DNA of 64,000 nt, taken from the NCBI GenBank assembly GCA_963754065.1, contig CAVWFH010000009.1, forward strand, positions 112,368 to 176,367, read 5' to 3'. A model generated the notes under the pieces. It did not search any database. It was not told where the DNA came from and was given only the letters and a program-made list of their open reading frames with translations. Within the stretch, counting starts at the first letter, position 1; every line of letters starts with the position of its first letter. A program made the position numbers and the translations under genes. Positions 34,674 to 43,150 of this stretch are shown here, in pieces. This stretch comes from JALORV01 sp963754065. GTDB taxonomy: Bacteria > Pseudomonadota > Gammaproteobacteria > Burkholderiales > Burkholderiaceae_F.

Positions 34674-35686
34674 ATGTTCGATTTCAGCCGCAATGCGGCA
34701 CGCTATTTTGCGGCCATCGCCGCAACGCTGTTCCTGATTTCCTGCGGCGGCAGCAGCAACGACACGCCGGCGCCGCCGCCGTTCGGGGCGACGACGTACT
34801 GTGGTCGGTTCCAGCCTGAGCGACAACGGCAATCAGTGCCAGGCCCGGCCGTCCGAGTGCCTGCCGACACCGCCCGCCTACAACCAGCTGGATTCCAATG
34901 GACCGCTGTGGGTCACGACCGTCGCAGCGCGCTACGGCGCCAGCTGTGAATCCGTCACTTGAAGGGCGGCACGAATTTCGCGTATGCCGACGCGCGCACC
35001 GGGGTGGTGCCGAACGACGGAACAACTGCGCCACCGCCGGCAATTGCCCCGAGCCTGGTTCAGCAGACTGAGACGCTGCTCTCGCGCATTGGGTTCAATA
35101 TCAATCCGCAGAACCTCGTCATCGTCGATGCAGGCGGAGCTTTCGGCAACAACGTCGCAGGCAGCTCTCGCATTGGTGCTTGCCAACCCGGCGAATGCCA
35201 CGTCGATCGTTACGGCCACGGTCACTGCGGCGGTCACCGACGTGGTCGGGATCCTCACTCGGCTCTACGCGGCGGGTGCTCGCAACATCGTGCTGCTCAA
35301 TTCGCCAAACCTTGGTGCAACGCCCTGCGGCGATTGCGCTGAACAATCCGCTGGTGACCGACGCTGCTTGACGCAAATGGCCGGTGGCTTCAACGCGAAC
35401 CTCGCCACGCAGGTGAACAACTTTAGAGCCATTTCGCCGGGATTGAACATCTTCCTGATCGATGCGTTTGCACTGCAGAGCCAGGTGGCGGCCAAGTCCT
35501 GCGGCGTTCGGATTTGCCAACGTCACCCAGCCATGCTTCGTCCAGGCCACGGCGACAACGCCGCAGATCCTGTGTTCAACGGACCCGGCCGTTCAGAACA
35601 CCTTCTTCTTCTGGGATCTTAAGCATCCCACGTATGCGACCGGACAGCTTCTCGCCCAGCGCACGATCCAGGCAATCGGTCGCTGA
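34674..35686 (+). pseudogene. SGNH/GDSL-type esterase lipoprotein with several frameshifts
   Basis: Pieces of one secreted esterase are spread over all three frames. A lipoprotein signal (LFLISCGGSS) opens at 34674. Then come VVGSSLSDNGNQ (block I with the catalytic Ser, from 34801), GGTNFAYADARTGVV (from about 34965), VTDVVGILTRLYAAGARNIV (from about 35235), MAGGFNANLATQVNNFR, and the C-terminal FFFWDLKHPTYATGQLLA with the Asp and His of block V, ending at 35686. At least six frame changes are needed (about 34790, 34957, 35160, 35325, 35368, 35495). Since every catalytic block survives, sequence error or very recent decay is likely. Confidence 0.75.
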
Positions 35687-36568
35687 CTCGATCTTACGTT
35701 GCGAACGGCAACGGCGCCTGCGGGCGCCGTTGTCATTTTCAACGCGCAACGGCCGCTGCATCGCGGCCGAGCGCGATCCGATCAGGGCCGTGCTCGCTTC
35801 TCCTGTCGAGCTGCTCGCCGGTACAGCGTCCTCGATCGCCTCGATGACCGCCTGCGGCTGGTCACGTTGCGGGCTGTGGCCGCAGTCGGCGAGCTTGAGC
35901 AGGCGGCACGGTGATCGGACGCCGGCAGCGATGCGGTCGAGCTGCTGCATCGTTCCGTACTGATCGTCGATGCCCTGGATCGCCAGCACCGGACAGCGGA
36001 TCCTCGGCAGTTCGGCCTCGATGTTCCAGTGCCTGAACGCGGGGTCGAGCCAGCCGTCGTTCCAGCCGAAGAACGCACCGTCCGGGTCGTCATGAACCCG
36101 CGCCAGCGGTGCGCGCAGCCTGCCGTGCTTCCAGGCCTCGCGCGCCGCGCGTATGCCTTCAATGGTCACGTCCTCGACGAACACATGCGGCGCCATGATC
36201 GCGATCGCGCGCGGTGCATGCCGTGCCGCATACAGCAGGGCGATCGAACCGCCGTCGCTGTGACCCACCAGCATCGGTGCAGCGATGCCGAGGTGTTCCA
36301 GCAACGCCGGCAGGACTTCCCAGGCCTCACGGTGCAGGTAGTCGGTGCCGCGCGGCCGCCCGAGCGGTGTGGAGCGTCCGTAACCGCGGCGCGAGTAGAC
36401 CATCCCCGGCGCGCCGAGCCGGTCGCAGACCGTGCGTGGAAAGTCACGCCACCCGGCGACCGAGCCGAGTCCTTCGTGCAGGAACACCAGCGCCGGCGCA
36501 TCGCGTTCGGGTGCGATGCGGAGAACCTCAAGCCGTTCGCCGGCGACTTCCGCCCAGCCGATGCTCAT
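35576..36568 (-). CDS. Alpha/beta-hydrolase
   Basis: The protein has an alpha/beta-hydrolase fold with the oxyanion region FLHEGLGSVAGW (29-40), the nucleophile elbow VGHSDGGSIA (near 101-110) and the catalytic His in ADCGHSPQRD (near 238). The acid is probably an Asp in QGIDDQYG. The natural fold ends near residue 250 (VIEAIEDAV). The last 80 residues are basic, low in likeness to the family, and run antisense through the hairpin at 35710 into the 3' end of the esterase gene. A stop may have been lost by a sequence error. It follows the HdeD-like gene by 13 bases on the same strand. Substrate unknown. Confidence 0.82.
   Translation of the reverse strand: MSIGWAEVAGERLEVLRIAPERDAPALVFLHEGLGSVAGWRDFPRTVCDRLGAPGMVYSRRGYGRSTPLGRPRGTDYLHREAWEVLPALLEHLGIAAPMLVGHSDGGSIALLYAARHAPRAIAIMAPHVFVEDVTIEGIRAAREAWKHGRLRAPLARVHDDPDGAFFGWNDGWLDPAFRHWNIEAELPRIRCPVLAIQGIDDQYGTMQQLDRIAAGVRSPCRLLKLADCGHSPQRDQPQAVIEAIEDAVPASSSTGEASTALIGSRSAAMQRPLRVENDNGARRRRCRSQRKIESATDCLDRALGEKLSGRIRGMLKIPEEEGVLNGRVR
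35710..35731. terminator. Bidirectional terminator-like hairpin
   Basis: A perfect nine-pair AACGGCGCC/GGCGCCGTT stem with a four-base loop lies 23 bases after the esterase stop and is followed by GTCATTTTC. It resembles the core of the fba terminator. The minus-strand hydrolase frame runs through it, which supports the idea that this frame should have stopped earlier. Confidence 0.6.
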
Positions 36569-36581
36569 CCGGCGCTGTGGT

Positions 36582-37151
36582 TCAGGCGCTAGCTGACGAA
36601 CCGACCTGTGCCAGGCGCGCCTGGAACTTGCGCGCCTTGAACGCCAGCATGATCTTCAGGATGCCCTCGGCGACCGCCCAGGCGGCGATCACCCACACGA
36701 ACCCCATCAACCCCGCGGCGGGCTGCGCCATCAGCAGCAGGCCGAAAAGCACAGACACGCCACCCATCAGCCACAGCAGCCATTCGCGCTCGATTTCGGC
36801 GCGCAGCTTGATGCCGGCCCAGATCATCAGCACGCCGGCCGCGATGGCGTAGGCGGAAATCAGCAGCAGCAGCGCACCGGCGGCGGTGCTCGGTGACAGC
36901 AATCCGATCGCCCCGGCCACGACGCCGAGTAGTCCGAGCAACAGCCACACCCACCAGTGGCTGGCCGTCGCCCGGTTCCTGACGGCACTCGCCATCGTGA
37001 CAATGCCGTCGACGAAGACGGTGGCAGCAAAGAACACCGCGAGGATGAACAGGGTCAGGCCGGGCCACATAAAGGCCAGTACGCCAAAGATCACGGACGC
37101 GAGCCCGCCAACCAGCAACGCCCACCACGCCTGCTTCAGCAATGCCTGCAT
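36582..37151 (-). CDS. HdeD-family (DUF308) membrane protein
   Basis: The 189-residue protein has six predicted membrane helices in three pairs, the pattern of the HdeD/DUF308 family linked to acid resistance in enterobacteria. Typical parts are WWALLVGGLASVIFGVLAF (8-26), the FVDGIV segment near 46, and LLLISAYAIAAGVLMIWAGI (near 95-114). I chose ATG at 37151 because GGGGGAAAC stands directly upstream; a frame from 37220 adds unrelated residues. A role in acid response here is only an analogy. Confidence 0.82.
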   Translation of the reverse strand: MQALLKQAWWALLVGGLASVIFGVLAFMWPGLTLFILAVFFAATVFVDGIVTMASAVRNRATASHWWVWLLLGLLGVVAGAIGLLSPSTAAGALLLLISAYAIAAGVLMIWAGIKLRAEIEREWLLWLMGGVSVLFGLLLMAQPAAGLMGFVWVIAAWAVAEGILKIMLAFKARKFQARLAQVGSSASA

Positions 37152-37271
37152 TGTTTCCCCCTGTCTGTGTTCTTGGATAACCAGGGTCTGCTGCCCCGGA
37201 AAAGTGAGCGAGCCTACCAACGCTGCCGGACGCTGCCAATCGGCGCGCCAGGCGCGGCAGGCGGACCGCCG

Positions 37272-38219
37272 TTACGGGATAGCCACGGCGACCTTGCCAC
37301 GCACGTTGCCGCCGCGTGACTCGGCCAACGCAGAGACGACTTCGTCGAAGGGATAGGTGCGGGTCAGGTGCACCCGGATCCGGCCCTCCGCGACCAGCGC
37401 AAGCACCTGGGCGACCTGTGCCACGTTGGGTTCGAGCCGCAGCGTGTGGCGACGAATGCGCCGGAACGCGTTGAGCAGCGGATCAACGATCACCCCTGGA
37501 AATGACGGCAGCGTGGCGGCGAAGTGCCCGCCATTGGGCATCAGCACCGGGAGCACTGCCGGTTCGAGCCGGCTGGCGCAATCGATGACCGCATCGAACG
37601 GTCCGGTCCACGTCGTCGCCGCAGTGGCGTAGTCGACCTGTGCGTCGGGTTGTAGCGTGCGCAGGTACGCTTGGCTGCGCGCACTGCCGGTCGCGACGAC
37701 GGTCGCGCCGCGGTCGCGCAGCATCGACACCACGAAGCTGCCGACACCTCCGGCCGCTCCGTGGACCAGCACGCGTTGCCCTGATTCGACGCCGATCATC
37801 GCGCACAGCTGCAACGCGGACAGTCCGGCCACTGGCACGACGGCGGCGACGTCGAGGGGCACCTCGCGCGGGATCGCCACGCACTGAGCGGCGGGCAACG
37901 CGACTTCCTCGGCGAGTGCCCGGGGCGGTTCACTGAACGGATTGACCCAGCCGGCGACACGATCGCCAACGCGGACTGAACTTACCTTTGTCCCGACGCG
38001 GAGCACTTCGCCCGAGAACTCGGCGCCGACCCCGCATGGCGGTCGGCTCTTCGCCAGCCACTTGAACTGGCCTTCGACCAGCTTCCAGTCCAACGGGTTG
38101 ATGCCGACAAAGCGCGTACGAACGATGACCCCATTGTCTGCGACCGACGGTGAGTCGACGTCTTCCAGTCGCAGGACGTCGCTGATCGGACCGAACTCGG
38201 CGTAGCGCAGGGCGCGCAT
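37272..38219 (-). CDS. Zinc-independent quinone oxidoreductase-like alcohol dehydrogenase (MDR family)
   Basis: The 315-residue protein belongs to the medium-chain dehydrogenase/reductase superfamily: N-terminal GroES-like domain with NPLDWKLVEG (41-50) and GAEFSGEVLRVG (65-76), and a Rossmann domain with VLVHGAAGGVGSFVVSML (near 150-167). Structural zinc cysteines are missing, as in quinone oxidoreductases and enoyl reductases of this family. It probably reduces a quinone or enone with NADPH. The ATG at 38219 lies eight bases after the stop of glutaryl-CoA dehydrogenase, so they likely form one transcript. The much longer open frame upstream in this frame is out of phase with that gene. Confidence 0.87.
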   Translation of the reverse strand: MRALRYAEFGPISDVLRLEDVDSPSVADNGVIVRTRFVGINPLDWKLVEGQFKWLAKSRPPCGVGAEFSGEVLRVGTKVSSVRVGDRVAGWVNPFSEPPRALAEEVALPAAQCVAIPREVPLDVAAVVPVAGLSALQLCAMIGVESGQRVLVHGAAGGVGSFVVSMLRDRGATVVATGSARSQAYLRTLQPDAQVDYATAATTWTGPFDAVIDCASRLEPAVLPVLMPNGGHFAATLPSFPGVIVDPLLNAFRRIRRHTLRLEPNVAQVAQVLALVAEGRIRVHLTRTYPFDEVVSALAESRGGNVRGKVAVAIP

Positions 38220-38227
38220 GCGGCAGA

Positions 38228-39430
38228 TCAGAAGAACGCCTGGATGCCGGTCTGTGCGCGCCCTAGGATCAGCGCATGGATGTCGTGCGTGCCTTCGTAG
38301 GTATTGACGACTTCGAGATTGAGCATGTGGCGCACGACGCCGAACTCGTCGCTGATGCCGTTGCCGCCGAGCATGTCGCGCGCCACCCTGGCGACATCGA
38401 GTGCCTTGCCGCAGGAATTGCGCTTCACGATGCTGGTGATCTCGACCGCGGCCGTGCCTTCGTCCTTCATGCGGCCGAGACGAAGGCAGCCCTGCAGCGC
38501 CAGCGCGATCTCGGTCTGCATGTCGGCGAGCTTCTTCTGCACCAGCTGGTTGGCCGCGAGCGGACGGTCGAACTGCTTGCGGTCGAGCACGTACTGGCGC
38601 GCGATATGCCAGCAGGATTCGGCCGCACCCAGCGCACCCCAGGCGATGCCGTAGCGCGCGGAGTTCAGGCAGGCAAATGGCCCCTTCAGTCCCTGCACGT
38701 TCGGCAGTTCGTTTTCCGCCGGGACGAACACCTCGTCCATCACGATTTCGCCGGTGATCGAGGCGCGCAGCCCCATTTTTCCGTGAATCGCCGGAGCCGT
38801 CAGCCCCTTCATGCCTTTCTCGAGGATGTAGCCGCGGATCACACCGCCGTCGTCCTTGGCCCAGACGACGAAAACGTCGGCAATCGGCGAGTTGCTGATC
38901 CACATCTTCGAGCCGGTCAGACGGAATCCGCCGTCGGCGCGCTTCGCCCGCGTCACCATGCTGCCGGGATCGGAGCCGTGGTTGGGTTCGGTGAGCCCGA
39001 AACAGCCGATCCATTCGCCGCTGGCGAGCTTGGGCAGGTACTTGCGGCGCTGCGCTTCGGAGCCGAACTCGTAGATCGGCAGCATCACCAGCGAGCTCTG
39101 CACGCTCATCATCGAACGGTAGCCGGAGTCGACGCGTTCGATCTCGCGCGCGATCAGCCCGTAACAGACGTAATTGAGTCCTGCACCGCCGTACTCCGCA
39201 GGCAGCGTGTTGCCGAGCAGGCCGAGCTCGCCCATCTCGCGGAAGATCGCGGGGTCGCTCTTCTCGTGGCGGAACGCCTCGAGGATGCGCGGCGCCAGCT
39301 TGTCCTGTGCGTAGGCGCGCGCGGCATCGCGCACCATGCGCTCGTCGCCGGTGAGCTGCTGCTCGAGCAGCAGCGGGTCGTCCCATTGGAACGAAGCCTT
39401 CTGGCGATGGGAGCGTTCAGGCGCGTTCAT
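38228..39430 (-). CDS. gcdH: Glutaryl-CoA dehydrogenase (acyl-CoA dehydrogenase family)
   Basis: The 400-residue flavoprotein has the acyl-CoA dehydrogenase layout: GYRSMMSVQSSLVMLPI (near 102-118), CFGLTEPNHGSDPGSM (near 143-158), an FAD-binding WISNSP loop, and the C-terminal YEGTHDIHALILGRAQTG with the catalytic Glu (near 377). The Arg/Ser pattern in the first motif and the TEPNHGSDP block are typical of glutaryl-CoA dehydrogenase, which oxidises and decarboxylates glutaryl-CoA to crotonyl-CoA in lysine and tryptophan breakdown. The oxidoreductase gene follows closely. Confidence 0.9.
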   Translation of the reverse strand: MNAPERSHRQKASFQWDDPLLLEQQLTGDERMVRDAARAYAQDKLAPRILEAFRHEKSDPAIFREMGELGLLGNTLPAEYGGAGLNYVCYGLIAREIERVDSGYRSMMSVQSSLVMLPIYEFGSEAQRRKYLPKLASGEWIGCFGLTEPNHGSDPGSMVTRAKRADGGFRLTGSKMWISNSPIADVFVVWAKDDGGVIRGYILEKGMKGLTAPAIHGKMGLRASITGEIVMDEVFVPAENELPNVQGLKGPFACLNSARYGIAWGALGAAESCWHIARQYVLDRKQFDRPLAANQLVQKKLADMQTEIALALQGCLRLGRMKDEGTAAVEITSIVKRNSCGKALDVARVARDMLGGNGISDEFGVVRHMLNLEVVNTYEGTHDIHALILGRAQTGIQAFF

Positions 39431-39502
39431 GGAGATTCCTTTCCGGGTGAACGGAAATTCTAGTTGGGGTCGGGCTCGGTGCCGAACAGGTCAGTAAGGC
39501 CG

Positions 39503-40288
39503 TCACTGACCGCGTCCGTTCAATGAATTGCGCAGGTCGATCATCGCGCCCTGATCGACGTTGATCCAGCCTTGTCCCGGGCGGTTCAGGTCCGCGATCA
39601 GCATGACGACCAGCGAGAAACTTACCGCGACGATGACCATCACGGGACTGCGAACAGTTCCGGCCACGCCACCGTGGTAACCCATTCCCGCGAAAGAGAG
39701 GATGGTCAGCAGAATCAGCACGGCGTCCATTGCGCGCGGGATACGGCTGCGCTCGCGCAACATCACGCGCTCGGCATTGAGGCTGATGACCCGGTTCGCC
39801 GAATCGACGAACAGTGCAACGGTCGCCACATCCCGCGCCTTGTCCCCGACGCTCGCGACTTGCGCCCAGAGCCGGTCAAGAAGCGTCGTGGCCGACTGGA
39901 GGTTCCGAACTTCGGGGACACCTGTCCACTGCAGCCGCTCGTCGACATATTGACGCAGGATGCGGCGGACTTCGTCGCGGTTCGGCTCCGGGATGAACGC
40001 GGTTTGCAAGTAAGTCGTGCGAATCGCATTCACCTCTTCGAGCAATGCGATCTTGCGGGCGTTGAAGCTGTCCTCGGCGATGCTGAAGGTGATCGCCAGC
40101 AGAAAGGCCAGCAGGCCCAGCGTTGCACCCACCATCGCTCCGACCGGCGCTTCCTTTTCTTGCTTGCCGACTTCCCGTTGCTGCACGATCCGGCCGCGCC
40201 GATAACCGATCTCGATCGAAATCAGAACGACCAGCAGAACCAGGAGAAAGAGGCCCCAGATCGGAAGTGCGTCGAGGAGGTGTTGCAT
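39503..40288 (-). CDS. DUF4239 (bestrophin-like) membrane protein
   Basis: The 261-residue protein has an N-terminal helix (IWGLFLLVLLVVLISIEIGY), a second segment with GAMVGATLGLLAFLLAITFS (near 49-68), a central soluble helical region (about 75-190) and two C-terminal helices (about 195-235). This two-plus-two layout and the VGATLGLLAFLLA motif mark the DUF4239 family, distantly related to bestrophin channels. Function is not known. ATG at 40288 starts the first helix; the frame is open to 40420 without likeness to the family. Confidence 0.78.
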   Translation of the reverse strand: MQHLLDALPIWGLFLLVLLVVLISIEIGYRRGRIVQQREVGKQEKEAPVGAMVGATLGLLAFLLAITFSIAEDSFNARKIALLEEVNAIRTTYLQTAFIPEPNRDEVRRILRQYVDERLQWTGVPEVRNLQSATTLLDRLWAQVASVGDKARDVATVALFVDSANRVISLNAERVMLRERSRIPRAMDAVLILLTILSFAGMGYHGGVAGTVRSPVMVIVAVSFSLVVMLIADLNRPGQGWINVDQGAMIDLRNSLNGRGQ

Positions 40289-40395
40289 CGTGTGCGAACG
40301 TGCTGGCAGTAACGGGATTCCATGCCCTGAGTCCGGACCTGGCGCGGGCGATGTTACGCCGCGTCCTCGTCCCGCTCGGCAAATGGGCGGGCGGC

Positions 40396-41202
40396 CTAGA
40401 GATCCGTCCGCACCTTCCACAACTCAGGGAACAGCACGACCTCGAGCATCTTGCGCAGGTAGCCGACGCCGCTGGTGCCGCCGGTGCCGGGTTTGAAGCC
40501 GATGATGCGCTCAACCGTGCTCACATGCCGGAACCGCCACAGCCGGAAGGCGTCCTCGAGGTCGACCAGTTCCTCGGCGAGTTCGTACAGTTCCCAGTGT
40601 TCGCGCGGCGCGCGATAGATCGTGAGCCAGGCCGCCTCGACGCTCGGGTCGCTGGCATGCCGCTGTGTCAGGTCGCGTTCGATCACCGCGGGGTCGATGG
40701 CGAAGCCGCGACGCGCCAGCAGGCGGATCGACTCGTCGTACAGCGACGGGGCAGCGAAGGCCGCCTCGAGCTGCCGCTTCAGTTCGGGGCGATCGTCATG
40801 CGGCCGCAGCATCGCGGCGTTCTTGTTGCCCAGCAGAAACTCGATCTCGCGGTACTGCCACGACTGAAAACCGGAACTCGTGCCCAGGTGGGGGCGGATC
40901 GCGCTGTACTCGCTCGGTGTCATCGTGCCGAGCACGTCCCAGGCGTGCACCAGCTGTTCCATGATGCGCGAGACGCGCGCCAGCATCTTGAACGCCGGCG
41001 GCAGGTCCGAGGCCGCGATCGCAGACCGAGCGGTGCGCAGCTCGTGCAGCGCCAGCTTCATCCACAGTTCGCTGGTCTGGTGCTGCACGATGAAGAGCAT
41101 CTCGTTCGGGTCGGACGAACGGGGATGCTGTGCGTCGAGGATCGCGTCGAGCGCCAGGTAATCGCCGTAGCGCATCGTCAGCGGATCAGCGGGTGAGCTC
41201 AT
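40396..41202 (-). CDS. kynA: Tryptophan 2,3-dioxygenase
   Basis: This haem enzyme opens the indole ring of tryptophan to N-formylkynurenine, the first step of the kynurenine pathway. The 268 residues show MRYGDYLALDAILDAQHP (10-27), HDEMLFIVQHQ-like NEMLFIVQHQTSELWMKL (33-50) with the substrate-site His, GFQSWQYREIEFLLGNK, and FRHVSTVERIIGFKPGTGGT (near 228-247) with the proximal haem His. Its ATG overlaps the kynU stop (ATGA), placing it last in kynB-kynU-kynA. Confidence 0.96.
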   Translation of the reverse strand: MSSPADPLTMRYGDYLALDAILDAQHPRSSDPNEMLFIVQHQTSELWMKLALHELRTARSAIAASDLPPAFKMLARVSRIMEQLVHAWDVLGTMTPSEYSAIRPHLGTSSGFQSWQYREIEFLLGNKNAAMLRPHDDRPELKRQLEAAFAAPSLYDESIRLLARRGFAIDPAVIERDLTQRHASDPSVEAAWLTIYRAPREHWELYELAEELVDLEDAFRLWRFRHVSTVERIIGFKPGTGGTSGVGYLRKMLEVVLFPELWKVRTDL

Positions 41203-42464
41203 GTGACCGCGAACCGGTTTTGAAAGCGCTCGGCGCGCCACGCGTTGGTCCGCAGCACGTCGGCCAGCGCCTGCGCCGCATCGAATACATCGACATGACG
41301 CACATAAAGCGGCGCGAAGCCGAAGCGCAGGATGTCGGGCGCGCGAAAGTCGCCGATGACACCGCGCTCGATCAGGGCCTGCATGACAGCGTAGGCGTCG
41401 GCATGCGCGAAACACACCTGACTGCCGCGCCGCCCGGCCGCGCGCGGCGTCGCCAGGGTTACGCCACTGCACCCGCGCTCGACGAGTGCAATGAAGGCGT
41501 CGGTCAGCGCGACGGACTTCGCCCGCAACGCGTCCATCCCTGCGGCCAGCACGGTGTCGACGCCGGCGTCGAGTGCCGCCAGCGCGATGATCGACGGGGT
41601 GCCCACGGCGAAGCGATCGATCGTCGCGGCCGGTGCGTAGTCAGTGACGAACTCGAACGGCGTGCGGTGCCCGAACCAGCCGGTGAGCGGCTGCGCATAC
41701 GTCGCACCGGCCAGGGCCTCGAGGTGGCGCTCCGCGGCGAAGACGAAGGCCGGCGCGCCCGGCCCGCCGTTGAGGTACTTGTAGCCGCACCCCACGGCGA
41801 AGTCGGCCTGCGCTGCGGTCAGATCGACCGGCACGGCGCCGGCCGAATGGGCCAGGTCCCACACGACCAGTGCGCCAGCTTCATGCGCCCGGCGTGTGAG
41901 CGCCGCGAGATCATGCATGGCGCCGGATTTGAAGTTGACCTGAGTCAGGAACACGACCGCCACGGTTTCGTCGATGGCGCCGTGCACGTCCTCGCCATCG
42001 ACCAGCCGGAGTACATGGCGATCGCCGAGCAGTTGCGTGAGTCCCTGCGCCACGTAGAGGTCCGTCGGGAAGTTTTCGCGTTCGGACAGGATCACGCGGC
42101 GTTCCGCGAGCGACACCTGGGGTCGTGCCCCCTGCAGGTGCAGCGCCGCCGCCAGCACCTTGAAGAGATTGATCGAGGTCGAGTCGGCGCAGATGACCTC
42201 GTGCGCCTTCGCGCCGATCAGTCGCGCGATCTTGGCGCCGACGCGGCGCGGCAGGTCGGTCCATCGCGCCGTGTTCCAGGAGCGGATCAATCCTTCGCCC
42301 CACTCGCGCTCGATGACCTCGCGCACCCGGGCACTGGTCGACAGCGGCAGGGCCCCGAGCGAGTTGCCGTCGAGGTAGATCACGCCCTCGGGCAGGGAGA
42401 AAGCGCGCCGATGCGCCGCAAGCGGATCGGCGGCGTCGCGGGCCAGTGCGTCATCCCGGGTCAC
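41199..42464 (-). CDS. kynU: Kynureninase
   Basis: A PLP enzyme that cleaves kynurenine to anthranilate and alanine. The 421 residues match the family: IYLDGNSLGALP (29-40), SERENFPTDLYVAQG (near 127-141), VVWDLAHSAGAVPVDL (near 196-211) with the PLP-binding Asp, and the PLP lysine in GCGYKYLNGGPG (near 224-235). Overlaps of four bases with kynB upstream and kynA downstream show strict coupling. Confidence 0.96.
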   Translation of the reverse strand: MTRDDALARDAADPLAAHRRAFSLPEGVIYLDGNSLGALPLSTSARVREVIEREWGEGLIRSWNTARWTDLPRRVGAKIARLIGAKAHEVICADSTSINLFKVLAAALHLQGARPQVSLAERRVILSERENFPTDLYVAQGLTQLLGDRHVLRLVDGEDVHGAIDETVAVVFLTQVNFKSGAMHDLAALTRRAHEAGALVVWDLAHSAGAVPVDLTAAQADFAVGCGYKYLNGGPGAPAFVFAAERHLEALAGATYAQPLTGWFGHRTPFEFVTDYAPAATIDRFAVGTPSIIALAALDAGVDTVLAAGMDALRAKSVALTDAFIALVERGCSGVTLATPRAAGRRGSQVCFAHADAYAVMQALIERGVIGDFRAPDILRFGFAPLYVRHVDVFDAAQALADVLRTNAWRAERFQNRFAVT

Positions 42465-43093
42465 GCCGGCAACTCCCTCAGCACAGCGCGTACCGGGCTC
42501 GCGTCGCAGCCGGCGATCTTCAATGGCAGTGCGATCAGTTCATAGTCGCCAGCCGGTACGTCGTCGAGCACAACGCCTTCCAGGATGGCCATGCCATGTG
42601 CGCGAACGCGCTGGTGGCTGTCAAGCGATTTGCTGTCGGCGGGGTCGAGTGACGGTGTGTCTACGCCGATGAGGCGCACGCCGCGCGCATGCAATGCATC
42701 GATGGTCGAGGGTGCAAGCGCCGCGAAACCCGGGTCCCAGGCCTGCACAGGAGCCCGTTGGTAGGTCCGGATCAACACGCGCTCGGGCGTCTCGTCGAGT
42801 TGTCCGAGCAGATGCTGCGGTTCGATGAGTGGGCCAACGTCAATGGCATGCACGACGCGGCAGGGGCCGAGGTAGGTATCGATCGGCACCTCGGCCATGG
42901 CGGCGCCGTCCGGGGCATAGTGCAGCGGGGCGTCGGTGTGCGCCCCGGTGTGGGGCGACAGTGTGATCTCGGATACGTTGACGGGGCAACGTTCGTCGAT
43001 CGTCCAGGTCCAGCGCTGCGCAAAGGGCGTGTCGCCGGGGAACACCGGAACGCCGGGCCCGATCGTCGGCGAGATGTCCCAGAGTCGCGGCAT
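42461..43093 (-). CDS. kynB: Kynurenine formamidase (arylformamidase)
   Basis: KynB hydrolyses N-formylkynurenine to kynurenine and formate. The 210-residue protein is of the metal-dependent cyclase-like type, with the zinc motif SPHTGAHTDAPLHY (46-59), WDISPTIGPGVPVFPGD at the start (5-21), and GVRLIGVDTPSLDP (near 139-152). It is the first of three overlapping kyn genes. No 3-hydroxyanthranilate or anthranilate dioxygenase genes are in the window, so the fate of anthranilate is open. Confidence 0.95.
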   Translation of the reverse strand: MPRLWDISPTIGPGVPVFPGDTPFAQRWTWTIDERCPVNVSEITLSPHTGAHTDAPLHYAPDGAAMAEVPIDTYLGPCRVVHAIDVGPLIEPQHLLGQLDETPERVLIRTYQRAPVQAWDPGFAALAPSTIDALHARGVRLIGVDTPSLDPADSKSLDSHQRVRAHGMAILEGVVLDDVPAGDYELIALPLKIAGCDASPVRAVLRELPA

Positions 43094-43150
43094 GGCGCGA
43101 TTCTAGTGGCGCAAGCCGCCGCGGCGCAGCCAATGCAACAGTCGATGCCG

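Noticed and set aside
38220..39386. Long N-terminal extension of the MDR oxidoreductase frame
   Set aside because: It overlaps glutaryl-CoA dehydrogenase out of phase and is Arg/Ala-rich. The MDR fold starts exactly at ATG 38219.
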